Part shown: piece after piece, positions 8,601-16,526 of the stretch
How positions within the stretch are numbered: position 1 is the first letter of the stretch
How the letters are laid out: each line of letters opens with the position of its first letter
Assembly (NCBI GenBank): GCA_035532215.1
Contig: DATKRK010000312.1
Location: forward strand, 7,113-71,112
Direction of reading: 5' to 3'
From: JAICIG01 sp035532215
Lineage (GTDB): Bacteria > Planctomycetota > Planctomycetia > Pirellulales > JAICIG01
DNA: 64,000 nucleotides
Translations under genes and position numbers: made by a program
Notes under the pieces: generated by a model
What the model was told of the DNA's origin: nothing
Database searches by the model: none
Seen by the model: the letters and a program-made list of their open reading frames with translations, nothing else

Positions 8601-9160
8601 GAGTGATCTCCGGCAGAGGCGCCGGGCGTGCTGGCGCCCGACGTGGAGTTGACGTGGAGTTGTTGGCGAACGGTTTTCAAGGCGACGTGCAGCAGGTAGC
8701 CGACGTTCGAGACGCTCAGCCCGGTGACGCCGCTGATCTCGCGGTAGCTCAGCCCGCTTTGGAATTTCAGCCGCACGACCTCTTGCTGGTTTTCCGGCAG
8801 GCCGGCCAGCAGGGCCAGCACCGCCTGGTGCAGTTCCTGCTGTTCGGCGACGTCGGCCTGGCCGTTTCGCGAGTCGCTCGCTAGATCGAGTCGCTCGGGG
8901 ATGGTGGCTTGCATGCGATGTTCCTTTCTGCGCACGTCCAACGCCCGGCGGCGGCAGACGGTATAGAGCCATTGGGCCAGCCGCCCGTCGAGCTCGGCCC
9001 GGTCCTGCTCGCAAAGCCGCAAGAACGTGTCCTGCACGACGTCGCGAGCCCGCTCGGCGTCGCCGGTGATGCGCGCGGCATACCGCACGAGTGATCCTTC
9101 GTAGCGAGCTACGACCGATCGCAGCCAATCTCTCGGCGTTTCGGGCGAGTTCTCGGTCAT
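8597..9160 (-). CDS. ECF-type RNA polymerase sigma factor
   Basis: 187 aa. Region 2 is visible as VARYEGSLVRYAARITGDAERARDVVQDTFLRLCEQ (quoted in two parts: VARYEGSLVRYAARITGD and AERARDVVQDTFLRLCEQ), with WLYTVCRRRALDVRRKE following. Region 4 is LLAGLPENQQEVVRLKFQ then SGLSYREISGVTGLSVSNVG, the helix-turn-helix for the -35 element. Length and order are standard for sigma-70 group 4. It is the first gene of a two-gene unit with the VWA/anti-sigma protein (4-bp overlap), the usual arrangement for a sigma factor and its membrane regulator. A Thr/Ser-rich tail follows region 4. Confidence 0.93.
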   Translation of the reverse strand: MTENSPETPRDWLRSVVARYEGSLVRYAARITGDAERARDVVQDTFLRLCEQDRAELDGRLAQWLYTVCRRRALDVRRKEHRMQATIPERLDLASDSRNGQADVAEQQELHQAVLALLAGLPENQQEVVRLKFQSGLSYREISGVTGLSVSNVGYLLHVALKTVRQQLHVNSTSGASTPGASAGDHS

Positions 9161-9412
9161 CCGTCTCTCAAACCGCGCGACAGGCAGCCCGCTTATTTAA
9201 CGCACGACAAGCCGGTTTATTAGACAGAAACTCTCGCGATTTCGTGCCGCGAATTCTTTATTTGATTGACGCCGCCGACCGAGTTGGAGGTATATACTTG
9301 AGTTGCCATGTTCATCCGCAAAGGCAATCCGCTGGATTCGGCGGGCATTTTGCTGAAAGGAATGCCTCGCGGCAAGACGCTCCGCGCCGCCCGCTCGGCG
9401 ATGCAACTCGAA

Positions 9413-9568
9413 TTAACGTCTGCTGCAACTGCATTCGTAGCAGACAATCGCGCAGAGGATGGCGATCAAGGTCAGCGGATGCTCGGCGGGAGAATCGTTC
9501 GATGCGGCAGGGATCGCCAACGCCGCCAACAGGAAAACGACCGTGCCGAAAAAGCCCCAACGTGCCAT
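9413..9568 (-). CDS. Possible 51-residue membrane peptide
   Basis: The frame MARWGFFGTVVFLLAALAIP, then SPAEHPLTLIAILCAIVCYEC, gives two hydrophobic helices and a Cys-rich end. It lies in the 600-bp gap between the sigma factor and rhaB. There is no clear Shine-Dalgarno sequence and no homologue that I recognise. It could be a real small membrane protein or chance. The rest of the gap (9161-9412 and 9569-9766) holds nothing I can support. Confidence 0.25.
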   Translation of the reverse strand: MARWGFFGTVVFLLAALAIPAASNDSPAEHPLTLIAILCAIVCYECSCSRR

Positions 9569-9766
9569 GAGTCGGCTGCTTTCCCTATCGCTAATCAAGC
9601 TCGGAAGCCCCGTTTTCCCCGACACAAGCGCGCCGCCGGAATTATTGCAGTCGCGACGTCGAGTCAACCCTACCTCACCGATGGCGTTTGCGGCCGGGAA
9701 AAGATTTTTCCCGCCCGAGGAAAGGGCGCGTGACCAGCGCAGCCTTCATGTTTTCTCCGCGGCGCT

Positions 9767-11257
9767 TCAAACAACGAGCGACAAGAACCTGCCGTATGCA
9801 TCTTCCCAGGCCGCGGCGTGTTGCGGCTCGAATTCTTCCACGGGAAAACTGAGACGCACGATCTCGCGGGCTTGGGCAATCGAGCCGATGGCGCCGCTGG
9901 CCAGGGCCTGGGCCATGCAGTTGCCGATGGCCGTCGCTTCGATGGGCCCGGCGACGACGCGGCGCTGGCAAGCGTCGGCCGTGGCCTGGCAAAGCTGTCG
10001 ATTGCGGGCGCCGCCGCCGACGACGTGGATCGTCTCCAAACGGCCGCCGGCGAGTCGTTCCAGCCCTTCGAGCACCCAGCGGCTTTTCAGCGCCACGCCT
10101 TCCAGCGCCGCGCGAATCACCGCGCCTTCGTCGCTTGGAACGGTTTGCCCGGTGCGCTGGCAGTAGGCGCGGATGGCCTCGGGCATGTCGCCTGGCGCCT
10201 GAAACGCCGGGTCGTCAGGATTGACGAGCGAGGCCAGGCGGGGCGCCGCGGCCGAAAGTTCCAACAGCCCCTCCCAGCTATAGTCGCGGCCCGCCTTCCT
10301 CCAGATGCGGCGGCATTCCTGCACCAGCCATAGCCCGGTGATATTCTTCAACAGCCGGATCGTACCGCCGACGCCTCCCTCGTTCGTAAAGTTCAACCGC
10401 AGGCACTCGTCGTTGATCACCGGGCGGGGCATTTCCACGCCCATTAAGGCCCAGGTGCCCGAGCTGAGGTAGCACCAATCAGGCCGCTGACCCGGCGTAC
10501 ACTTGGCCGGAACGGCGAGCACGGCGCTGGCCGTGTCGTGCGTGCCAGGGAGCACGACGCTCGCCCCGGCCAGGCCTGTCTCGGCGGCAACCTCGCGGCG
10601 GAGCGGCCCCAGATTCGTGCCCGGCGGAACGACCGGCCGCAGCAATCGCGCGGGCAGCCCGAGCTTTTCGAGCAGTTCGACCGCCCACTGGCCGCGCGTG
10701 GGATTGAAGAACTGCGTGGTCGTCGCATTAGTGAACTCGTTGGTCTTTTCGCCGGTGAGCAGCCAATGGAAGAGATCTGGGATCAACAGCAGCGACTCGG
10801 CCATGTCCAGCAACGGCGACTGATGGATCCGCAGCGATAAGAACTGGTAGAGGGTGTTGATCGGCATGAACTGCAAGCCCGTCTGGGCGAAGATTTCTTC
10901 GCGACCGACCGTCGTCAGGGCCCGCTGGAGCATGCCTTCGCTGCGAGGGTCGCGGTAGCAGTGCGGATTGCCGAGCAGCACGTCCCCCTTGCCGAGCAGG
11001 GCGAAATCGACCCCCCAAGCATCGACCCCCACGCTGCGAACGCTGCAGCCCAAACGCGAGGCGCCGATCCGCAGCCCTTCGGTGATTTGGCTCCACAACC
11101 TGAGCACGTCCCAGTACAGGCTGCCAGCGGCCGGAACCGGTCCATTTTCGAAGCGGTGCAGTTCCTCGAGCCCGAGCAACTGGCCATCGAACCGGCCCGC
11201 GAGCACTCGCCCCCCCGAGGCGCCCAAATCTACCGCCAAATAGGCTTCATCCGCCAT
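9767..11257 (-). CDS. rhaB: Rhamnulokinase
   Basis: 496 aa FGGY-family sugar kinase. The first phosphate-binding loop is YLAVDLGASGGRVLAG (about 6-21). VDAWGVDFALLG (about 77-88), LLIPDLFHWLLTGEKTNE (about 154-171), the substrate/nucleotide block PGTHDTASAV (about 236-245) and SSGTWALMGVE (about 265-275) match rhamnulokinase rather than xylulo- or glycerol kinase. The C-terminal VVGGGARNRQLCQATADA closes the ATP site. It phosphorylates L-rhamnulose in rhamnose degradation. No rhaA or rhaD lies nearby, so the pathway genes are elsewhere, as is common in planctomycetes. Confidence 0.92.
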   Translation of the reverse strand: MADEAYLAVDLGASGGRVLAGRFDGQLLGLEELHRFENGPVPAAGSLYWDVLRLWSQITEGLRIGASRLGCSVRSVGVDAWGVDFALLGKGDVLLGNPHCYRDPRSEGMLQRALTTVGREEIFAQTGLQFMPINTLYQFLSLRIHQSPLLDMAESLLLIPDLFHWLLTGEKTNEFTNATTTQFFNPTRGQWAVELLEKLGLPARLLRPVVPPGTNLGPLRREVAAETGLAGASVVLPGTHDTASAVLAVPAKCTPGQRPDWCYLSSGTWALMGVEMPRPVINDECLRLNFTNEGGVGGTIRLLKNITGLWLVQECRRIWRKAGRDYSWEGLLELSAAAPRLASLVNPDDPAFQAPGDMPEAIRAYCQRTGQTVPSDEGAVIRAALEGVALKSRWVLEGLERLAGGRLETIHVVGGGARNRQLCQATADACQRRVVAGPIEATAIGNCMAQALASGAIGSIAQAREIVRLSFPVEEFEPQHAAAWEDAYGRFLSLVV

Positions 11258-11523
11258 GAGTATGCACCGGTTGAGTCCTTGCCTTGCCGACCCGCCGCTC
11301 CGCTACGCTAGGTCTATGTTTGAGGCTGGAACCAGATCGTGACGCACCGTGCGGCGACCGTCAAGCCGCTTGGCAGGCACGGACTTGCAGCAACTCCGGC
11401 CCGGACGGCGCCGCCGTTTCCTGCCAGCATCCGCCAGCGGCAAATTCGCTACAGGTTGAAGAATTGAGCCGTTGAGAGACGATATCAAATGCAAATGCCT
11501 GATAGTTGACTTTGATAAGTAAC

Positions 11524-12375
11524 ATGCATAGGATTGGCTCACTTCAGGACCAACAAGCCGAGCACGCCATGCTGCTGCGCACGATGCCGCCCAACGCGCA
11601 AACCTCTGAAACCTCCCCTTCCAGGGGGATGCTTCCCGCCGGGAACTCGCCTGCCCCTGCGCCGGCGGTTCGACAGGAAGTCGACCTGGAGCAGTTGGCG
11701 GAGCACAGCCGCCGTCTGGAAACTGCATCACCGCAACAGATCATCGCTTGGGCCGTGGAGAACTACTTTCCCAAGCTGACGATGGCCACGGCCTTCGGCC
11801 CGGAAGGTTGCTTGATTTTGCACTGGCTGGCGGAGATCGAGCCCCGCACGCCAGTGTTCAACCTGGACACGGGCTATCAGTTCAAGGAGACGCTCGAATT
11901 GCGAGACCGGATCGCCGAGCGGTACGGCATCGAGGTCGAGTTGAAACGGCCCGAGTTGTCGGTGGAAGAGTACGAAGCCAAGCACGGCGGCCCGCTTTAT
12001 AAGACGAACCCCGACCAATGCTGCCGCGATCGGAAATTGAAGGTGCTGGCCGAGGCCGCCGTGGGAATGGACGCCTGGATGAGCGGCATCCGTCGCGACC
12101 AGAGCCCCGACCGGGCCAAGGCGCCGATCGTCGGCTGGGACAAGAAATTCGGCCTGGTCAAAATCAGCCCGCTGGCCAACTGGACCAAAAACCAGGTCTG
12201 GAAGCTGATCGTCGACGAGAACATTCCCTACAACCCGCTGCACGATCAAGGTTATACGAGCATCGGCTGCTGGCCCTGCACGCGGGCGTTGATGTTCGGC
12301 GAAGACGAACGCGCCGGCCGCTGGAGCGGCACGGGCAAGGTCGAATGCGGCTTGCACTCGCTCGAAGAAAAATAA
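11524..12375 (+). CDS. cysH: Assimilatory adenylyl-sulfate / PAPS reductase
   Basis: 283 aa from the ATG at 11524. A TTG at 11506 or ATGs at 11569 and 11629 are alternatives, as no start has a strong ribosome binding site. The PP-loop fold is seen in LTMATAFGPEGCLILHWL and FNLDTGYQFKETLELRD. The Cys pairs QCCRDRK and GCWPCTR are the [4Fe-4S] ligands that mark the APS-reducing branch, and ECGLH near the C-terminus carries the catalytic Cys. It reduces activated sulfate to sulfite using thioredoxin. The gene is followed after 3 bp by an Rrf2-family regulator, which suggests local control by sulfur status. Confidence 0.92.
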   Translation: MHRIGSLQDQQAEHAMLLRTMPPNAQTSETSPSRGMLPAGNSPAPAPAVRQEVDLEQLAEHSRRLETASPQQIIAWAVENYFPKLTMATAFGPEGCLILHWLAEIEPRTPVFNLDTGYQFKETLELRDRIAERYGIEVELKRPELSVEEYEAKHGGPLYKTNPDQCCRDRKLKVLAEAAVGMDAWMSGIRRDQSPDRAKAPIVGWDKKFGLVKISPLANWTKNQVWKLIVDENIPYNPLHDQGYTSIGCWPCTRALMFGEDERAGRWSGTGKVECGLHSLEEK

Positions 12376-12378
12376 CGC

Positions 12379-12807
12379 GTGAGAATCTCCGCCAAGACCG
12401 AATACGCCTGCATCGCGATGCTGGAACTGGCCGCCAGCTACGGCTCGGGCGAGCCAGTGCGAATTCGCTCGATCGCCGACGAGCACGGCATCCCTTCGCG
12501 GTTTCTGGTGCAGATTCTCTTGCAACTCAAAGGCGCCGGCTTCGTCACCAGCACCCGCGGCGCCGCCGGCGGCTACCAACTGGTCAAGCCGCCCGAAGAA
12601 ATCTCGCTGGCCGACGTGATGCAGGTCATCGAAGGCGCCGAAGAGCCGATTCTTTCCAGCGCCTCGCCCGACTCTCCGGCCGGCAAAGTGCTCCGCGCCG
12701 CCTGGCAGGACGTGGCCGACGTCGAGCAGGAGATGCTCCGCTCGCTCACCTTCGCCGAGCTGATCGAACGCTCGCGGAAGCAGGCCGAGAATATGTATTA
12801 CATCTGA
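12379..12807 (+). CDS. Rrf2-family transcriptional regulator (CymR-like, no Fe-S cysteines)
   Basis: 142 aa from GTG at 12379, 3 bp after cysH. The winged helix is MRISAKTEYACIAMLELA, then VRIRSIADEHGIPSRFLVQI and GFVTSTRGAAGGYQLVKPP, the classic Rrf2 order. The loop that carries three Cys in IscR/NsrR has none here (EPILSSASPDSP). It therefore should not bind a cluster and resembles CymR, the cysteine-metabolism repressor that works with O-acetylserine sulfhydrylase. Co-transcription with cysH supports a sulfur-assimilation role. Confidence 0.88.
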   Translation: MRISAKTEYACIAMLELAASYGSGEPVRIRSIADEHGIPSRFLVQILLQLKGAGFVTSTRGAAGGYQLVKPPEEISLADVMQVIEGAEEPILSSASPDSPAGKVLRAAWQDVADVEQEMLRSLTFAELIERSRKQAENMYYI

Positions 12808-12825
12808 TCGGGCAGGGCGGAGCCG

Positions 12826-14436
12826 CTAGTTGATCAGCCGCGTCAACCAGTGCATGACGTTCAACGCCATCTGCCGATTGTCGCAGCCGGGCACGTTCAT
12901 GCCCATCGCGTGCGGCGGCAGTCCATAGACTTGGGCCGAAAGTTGGCCCGCCTCGCCAAAAACGACCACGCGGCCTTTGCCAAAGCCGAATGCGATGCCT
13001 TGGGACCAACCGGCCGCCGACGTCTGCGTTTCGCGGTCGAACTGGATCGCCGTGTCCGCAAGCTTGAGAAACGCGACGCTGCCGGGCGGGCCCTTCAAGC
13101 ACTGCCCTGTAAAAGTCAACACACGGTTGACCCGCTCCGACTCGTCGCGCCCATTGGTGATCGGATGGTCGGCAATCAACGCCTTGTCGCGAGAGAAGAG
13201 CAGCCCGTCTTTGGTCGAGTTGGCCGGATCGTTCGCCACTTTGGCGCTCATCTCGACGCCAAATCGGCTCGCCAACTCTTGCGAGGCCGAGCCGAAGGGT
13301 TCGTGATCGGTAATCAAGAGCAGCGAGCCGCCGCTTTCGACCCAGGCTTGGACGGCGTCGCATTCGCTTGCCGTGAAGGCCGACTTCGCACCGTCGCCGG
13401 GCGCCCTTTCCGCGGTGGCATTGGCGATGATCAGCACGTCGTGGCCGGCGAGCACGTCCTTGCTGAATGCCCGACGGTTGGGCGTCACCCGATAGCCGTC
13501 GTTGGCGATCAGGTCGGCAAACGCCTTGTACCGGCCGCCGGCCGTATGGAAGTTGTGATGAGCTTCGTCGAACAGCGCCGACGGATGCCGCTCGGAATAG
13601 GCCGGGTGCGCGACGCTGACGTCGAAGTCGGGATCGGCCCGCTGTCCGGTGAGCCCCAGGCCAGCCGCCACTCGGGCGACATTGCTATCTTCTTCGTCGT
13701 CGCCTAGCAGCTTCTCTAACTCGAAGGGAGCGCCAAGCAGCTTGAGGTAGTCGGCACGCTGCTCGTCGTTTAACTGCTTTTCGATCTCTTGTACCGCCGC
13801 TTGCCAGCGCTCCAGCACCGCGGCTGTCGCCTTGACTTTCGCGGCTCGAAACTCCTGCGATTTGACGAACTGACGGACCGACTCCAATGTCGCCAGCCCC
13901 TTCGCGTCGGCGGGCAGCGCAACCAAAGTAGCCCCGATCGCGGCTTCTCGCCCCTCCTTGGCGATCGCACGGACTTTGGTCAGTTGCTCGTCCGCGAGGT
14001 GCAAACGCTCTGGGAGATCGTCCAACAAAAATGCACTCGCTCCTTGAGCCTGAAGCTGGATCTGATCGAGTCGAGTCTGCTGCGACGGTTCAAGATTCTC
14101 CGTCAGCCCGGCTTCCAGTTCCTGCCGCGCCGCCTGCCAGGCGGCTCGATAGGCTTTCTGATCGCGCTGTTCGCGGGCGGCGGCCAGTTTCTCTTCGAAC
14201 CGCTGAACAATCTGCGTTTGCCGCTGCTTTTGGGATTCGGTCAGATGCAATTCTTGCTGAACCGCTGCTGTTTGGAGCAGGGCCGGCTTCTGCGCGCCGA
14301 ACAGGATGCCAGTAAAAACAGCCCGATAGACGGCGGGTTCGGCGCTGGTTGCCGGCGGCTGGGCTGCTGCCGCGGCGGCGATCAACGCCCAGAGAACCGC
14401 GAAACTGGCCACTTGCACGCGACGCCAGGTTCCCAT
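12826..14436 (-). CDS. Exported protein with coiled-coil region and DUF4350/ThuA-like C-terminal domain
   Basis: 536 aa from MGTWRRVQVAS (ATG 14434-14436), with a cleavable signal peptide ending near AAAAAAQPP. Residues about 60-260 are rich in Gln, Glu, Lys and Ala, forming a helical, Spy/CpxP-like region (LTESQKQRQTQIVQRFEEKL). The C-terminal part (about 280-536) has FDEAHHNFHTAGGRYKAFAD, DVLIIANA, AWVESGGSLLLITDHEPFG and GKGRVVVFGEAGQLSAQ. This reads like the glutamine-amidotransferase-like Rossmann domain of DUF4350/ThuA proteins. The substrate is unknown. An earlier Met adds only Arg/Ser-rich sequence. The 322 bp up to 14759 contain no gene that I see. Confidence 0.6.
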   Translation of the reverse strand: MGTWRRVQVASFAVLWALIAAAAAAQPPATSAEPAVYRAVFTGILFGAQKPALLQTAAVQQELHLTESQKQRQTQIVQRFEEKLAAAREQRDQKAYRAAWQAARQELEAGLTENLEPSQQTRLDQIQLQAQGASAFLLDDLPERLHLADEQLTKVRAIAKEGREAAIGATLVALPADAKGLATLESVRQFVKSQEFRAAKVKATAAVLERWQAAVQEIEKQLNDEQRADYLKLLGAPFELEKLLGDDEEDSNVARVAAGLGLTGQRADPDFDVSVAHPAYSERHPSALFDEAHHNFHTAGGRYKAFADLIANDGYRVTPNRRAFSKDVLAGHDVLIIANATAERAPGDGAKSAFTASECDAVQAWVESGGSLLLITDHEPFGSASQELASRFGVEMSAKVANDPANSTKDGLLFSRDKALIADHPITNGRDESERVNRVLTFTGQCLKGPPGSVAFLKLADTAIQFDRETQTSAAGWSQGIAFGFGKGRVVVFGEAGQLSAQVYGLPPHAMGMNVPGCDNRQMALNVMHWLTRLIN

Positions 14437-14758
14437 ATACGCCTCGCAATAGTTCTGGGAGACGCGATCGAAGTGACGTTTCCGCGAGCTTGCGGAAGAC
14501 GCCCCGAACCGCCGCATTGTAGCACGGCGGACAGGCGCCGCCTACCAATTTGCCGGCGCCGCGCTTCCGCGCCGCCGCAAATCAGCTCGCCAATGCGCCA
14601 TGCGAGGTGCAATGCGAACGTCGATCAATCGCATCCGTGTTTCGCTGCCGGGCGCCGCGGCCAGAGTCACCGCGGAGCGACGTACGCGCAACCAAGACAT
14701 TTCTCTTTCAAGCGAATCAAACTGCGGGTTATGCTGGCGCAGCCAACTTTTGCACTCC

Positions 14759-15152
14759 ATGCTTAAGCGAATCCACATGGAACCGACGCCTCTGCCGCCT
14801 AATACGGGCAATCCATTTCAACCACCCGCTCCGCCGCTCGCCGGAGACGTGATCGGCGACGCCCGCGTCGGCAGCCCGTTCGCCGCCCCGAGCGGCTTCG
14901 GCAACCAAATCAGCAGGGCGTTCAATTGCTACCTTGCGCAGTAGTCAGCCTGGCTTGTGCCGCTTGTGTTGTGCGGTTTGATTGCGATCATTAGCTATCT
15001 GACTTGCGTCTTGCCGTTCTTGCTGGCCCAGGGCCCGTTGGCCTGCGGGCTGTACATGTGCGCGTTTCGCAATCTGCGCGGCTGGCCGGTCGACAGTTCG
15101 GCCTTGAATCGCGGCTGGGAAATGCTCGGTTCGGCGATGCTGGCCGGCTCGA
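14759..15152 (+). pseudogene. Broken membrane-protein gene (nonsense codon and lost 3' end)
   Basis: A frame starts at ATG 14759 (or 14777) with a Pro-rich N-terminus and GSPFAAPSGFGNQISRAFNC. It stops at TAG 14942-14944 and continues in the same frame with SAWLVPLVLCGLIAIISYL, LPFLLAQGPLACGLYMCAFR and NLRGWPVDSSALNRGWEMLG. The stop may replace a Trp codon. Homology-like sequence ends abruptly near 15150, directly before the stop codon of the opposite-strand SWIM gene. The intact protein would be a multi-helix membrane protein of the type that surrounds Yip1/DUF-like planctomycete genes. A perfect small hairpin CGAGAC-N6-GTCTCG follows at the junction. Confidence 0.65.
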
Positions 15153-15157
15153 GACCA

Positions 15158-16096
15158 TTACGTCTCGACTCGTTTCTTGCGGGTTGTCCGCTTGGCCGCG
15201 GCGCTTTGTTTCTTTCGCCCCGCGCTCTGTTTGGCCGCGGGCTTGCCGGCCGCAACTTTTCTCTTCGAAGTCGCCGCCGAGCGACGAGACGAACCGCTCG
15301 CTTTTCCGGCTTTCGTTGCCGAGCGGCTGTCGCGCGCCGATTTTCGCTTGCGCGGATTGGCGGAACTGCCGTCGCCAGGCGAAGCGGAGTCGAGATCGAT
15401 GCCAAACATCGCACCGAGGTCTTCTCCGGCCAGCGCCTCGCCCGATTCGCCGAGCGCGCCGCTGAGGTTTTCGGCCGACACGGCCTGGCTGACCAGTTCG
15501 TTGTGATCCACGTTGCGCAGTAGGAACAATAACTGCGGCTGTTCGTCGAGCCTGGCGCCAACTCCATAAAGCACGGCGGCGACGTGCTTGCAAAGCACGG
15601 CCCAGTCAGGGCAACTGCACGCCATGCGAATCTGTTTCGGCTGGGGGAACAAGCCGTCCGCCGGGCGAGTCAATCGCTGCATCACGCCGTCGGAAAATCG
15701 ACCGGCCAGCAGATCGAGCAATGAGTCGATCGAAGCCGAGCACTCGGACTTGATCCGCTTCCACGCGGCGGCCTGAACCTGATCGATCTCGATTTTCACC
15801 TCGTAGATTTCCGAGCCGCTGACGTAGGCTTTGACGCAGCCCGGTTCGATTTGCAGATCGACCACCGAACCGTTGCGCACGTAGGTCCGCCCGCGAGGGA
15901 GCCGATTGGCGAAATCGCTGTAGCTTTCCAGGTTGTCGCACCAGGCCTTTCCCCAGAAGGTGCGGGCGATAGCCTGGCCGCCGATCTTTACCGGTTGCAG
16001 TTGGCGGCCTTCTTTCTTCGCCAAGCGCTGAGCGAAGCCGGCGGCTTGAGCCCGGCGCGTTGCGACAGGAACGTAGGGTCTCCATCCCCAAGACAT
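15158..16096 (-). CDS. SWIM zinc-finger protein with histone-H1-like tail
   Basis: 312 aa. The SWIM motif CSCPDW...CKHVAAVLYGVG (CxC-x6-CxH, about residues 160-180) is clear, preceded by the typical WGKAWCDNLESYSDFANRLP and RGRTYVRNGSVVDL blocks. From about residue 240 the chain becomes low-complexity Lys/Arg/Ala/Ser (KRKSARDSRSATKAGKASG) like eukaryotic H1 or bacterial Hc1 tails, which implies DNA or RNA binding. In many bacteria such proteins are paired with an SNF2-type helicase, but none is adjacent here. The ATG at 16096 opens directly with the family start MSWGWRPYVPV. Confidence 0.85.
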   Translation of the reverse strand: MSWGWRPYVPVATRRAQAAGFAQRLAKKEGRQLQPVKIGGQAIARTFWGKAWCDNLESYSDFANRLPRGRTYVRNGSVVDLQIEPGCVKAYVSGSEIYEVKIEIDQVQAAAWKRIKSECSASIDSLLDLLAGRFSDGVMQRLTRPADGLFPQPKQIRMACSCPDWAVLCKHVAAVLYGVGARLDEQPQLLFLLRNVDHNELVSQAVSAENLSGALGESGEALAGEDLGAMFGIDLDSASPGDGSSANPRKRKSARDSRSATKAGKASGSSRRSAATSKRKVAAGKPAAKQSAGRKKQSAAAKRTTRKKRVET

Positions 16097-16526
16097 GCTT
16101 CGTACTCCCTGGGTTTGCGCGGCTGGCGACGGCGCGTGGCATGCGTCGCCGATCGCGACCGCGGATCAAAGCAAGATAACCTAGCCTCGCATACGAGCCA
16201 AGTGATGCAAGATATTTAGTCCGAGCCGACATGAGAACGCGGCGCTGCACGACCGATAATCACGCGGCGCCTAAAAACCGGGCAAATGCGAGCGAGCGAC
16301 ATTTTCTGAAAATCGGCCTAAGTCCATTGTAAATCGGTAATTCTGCGCTATGATGCTGCTTCAGCTCAGCCGAATGGCACTCGGCTTGCTAGCAACTGCC
16401 GGCTTGTTTTGGCGGAAGTCTGACGGCGGTCTTGCGCGCCGACGCGCCTGCAGTTCACGTCACGACAAAGCGTAGCGACACCTTCTGGAAACCTAGATTG
16501 CCTAATACTGTATTGGAGAGGGACCT
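16097..16526. other. Divergent intergenic region, glnA leader
   Basis: About 430 bp between the SWIM gene and glnA. It contains the sigma-54-type element at 16375-16390 (listed separately) and a 5' leader of roughly 125 nt before glnA. No small gene is supported. Confidence 0.6.
16375..16390 (+). promoter_or_regulatory. Sigma-54 promoter of glnA
   Basis: TGGCACTCGGCTTGCT matches the -24/-12 consensus TGGCACG-N4-TTGCW at every position but one (T for the G after CAC), with the correct 10 bp between GG and GC. The predicted start is near 16401. glnA control by sigma-54 and NtrC is well established in other bacteria, so element and gene support each other. Confidence 0.8.

Noticed and set aside
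9308..9733. 141-codon + strand frame upstream of rhaB
   Set aside because: Arg/Ala-rich shadow with no domain, and it overlaps a possible small membrane frame on the other strand.
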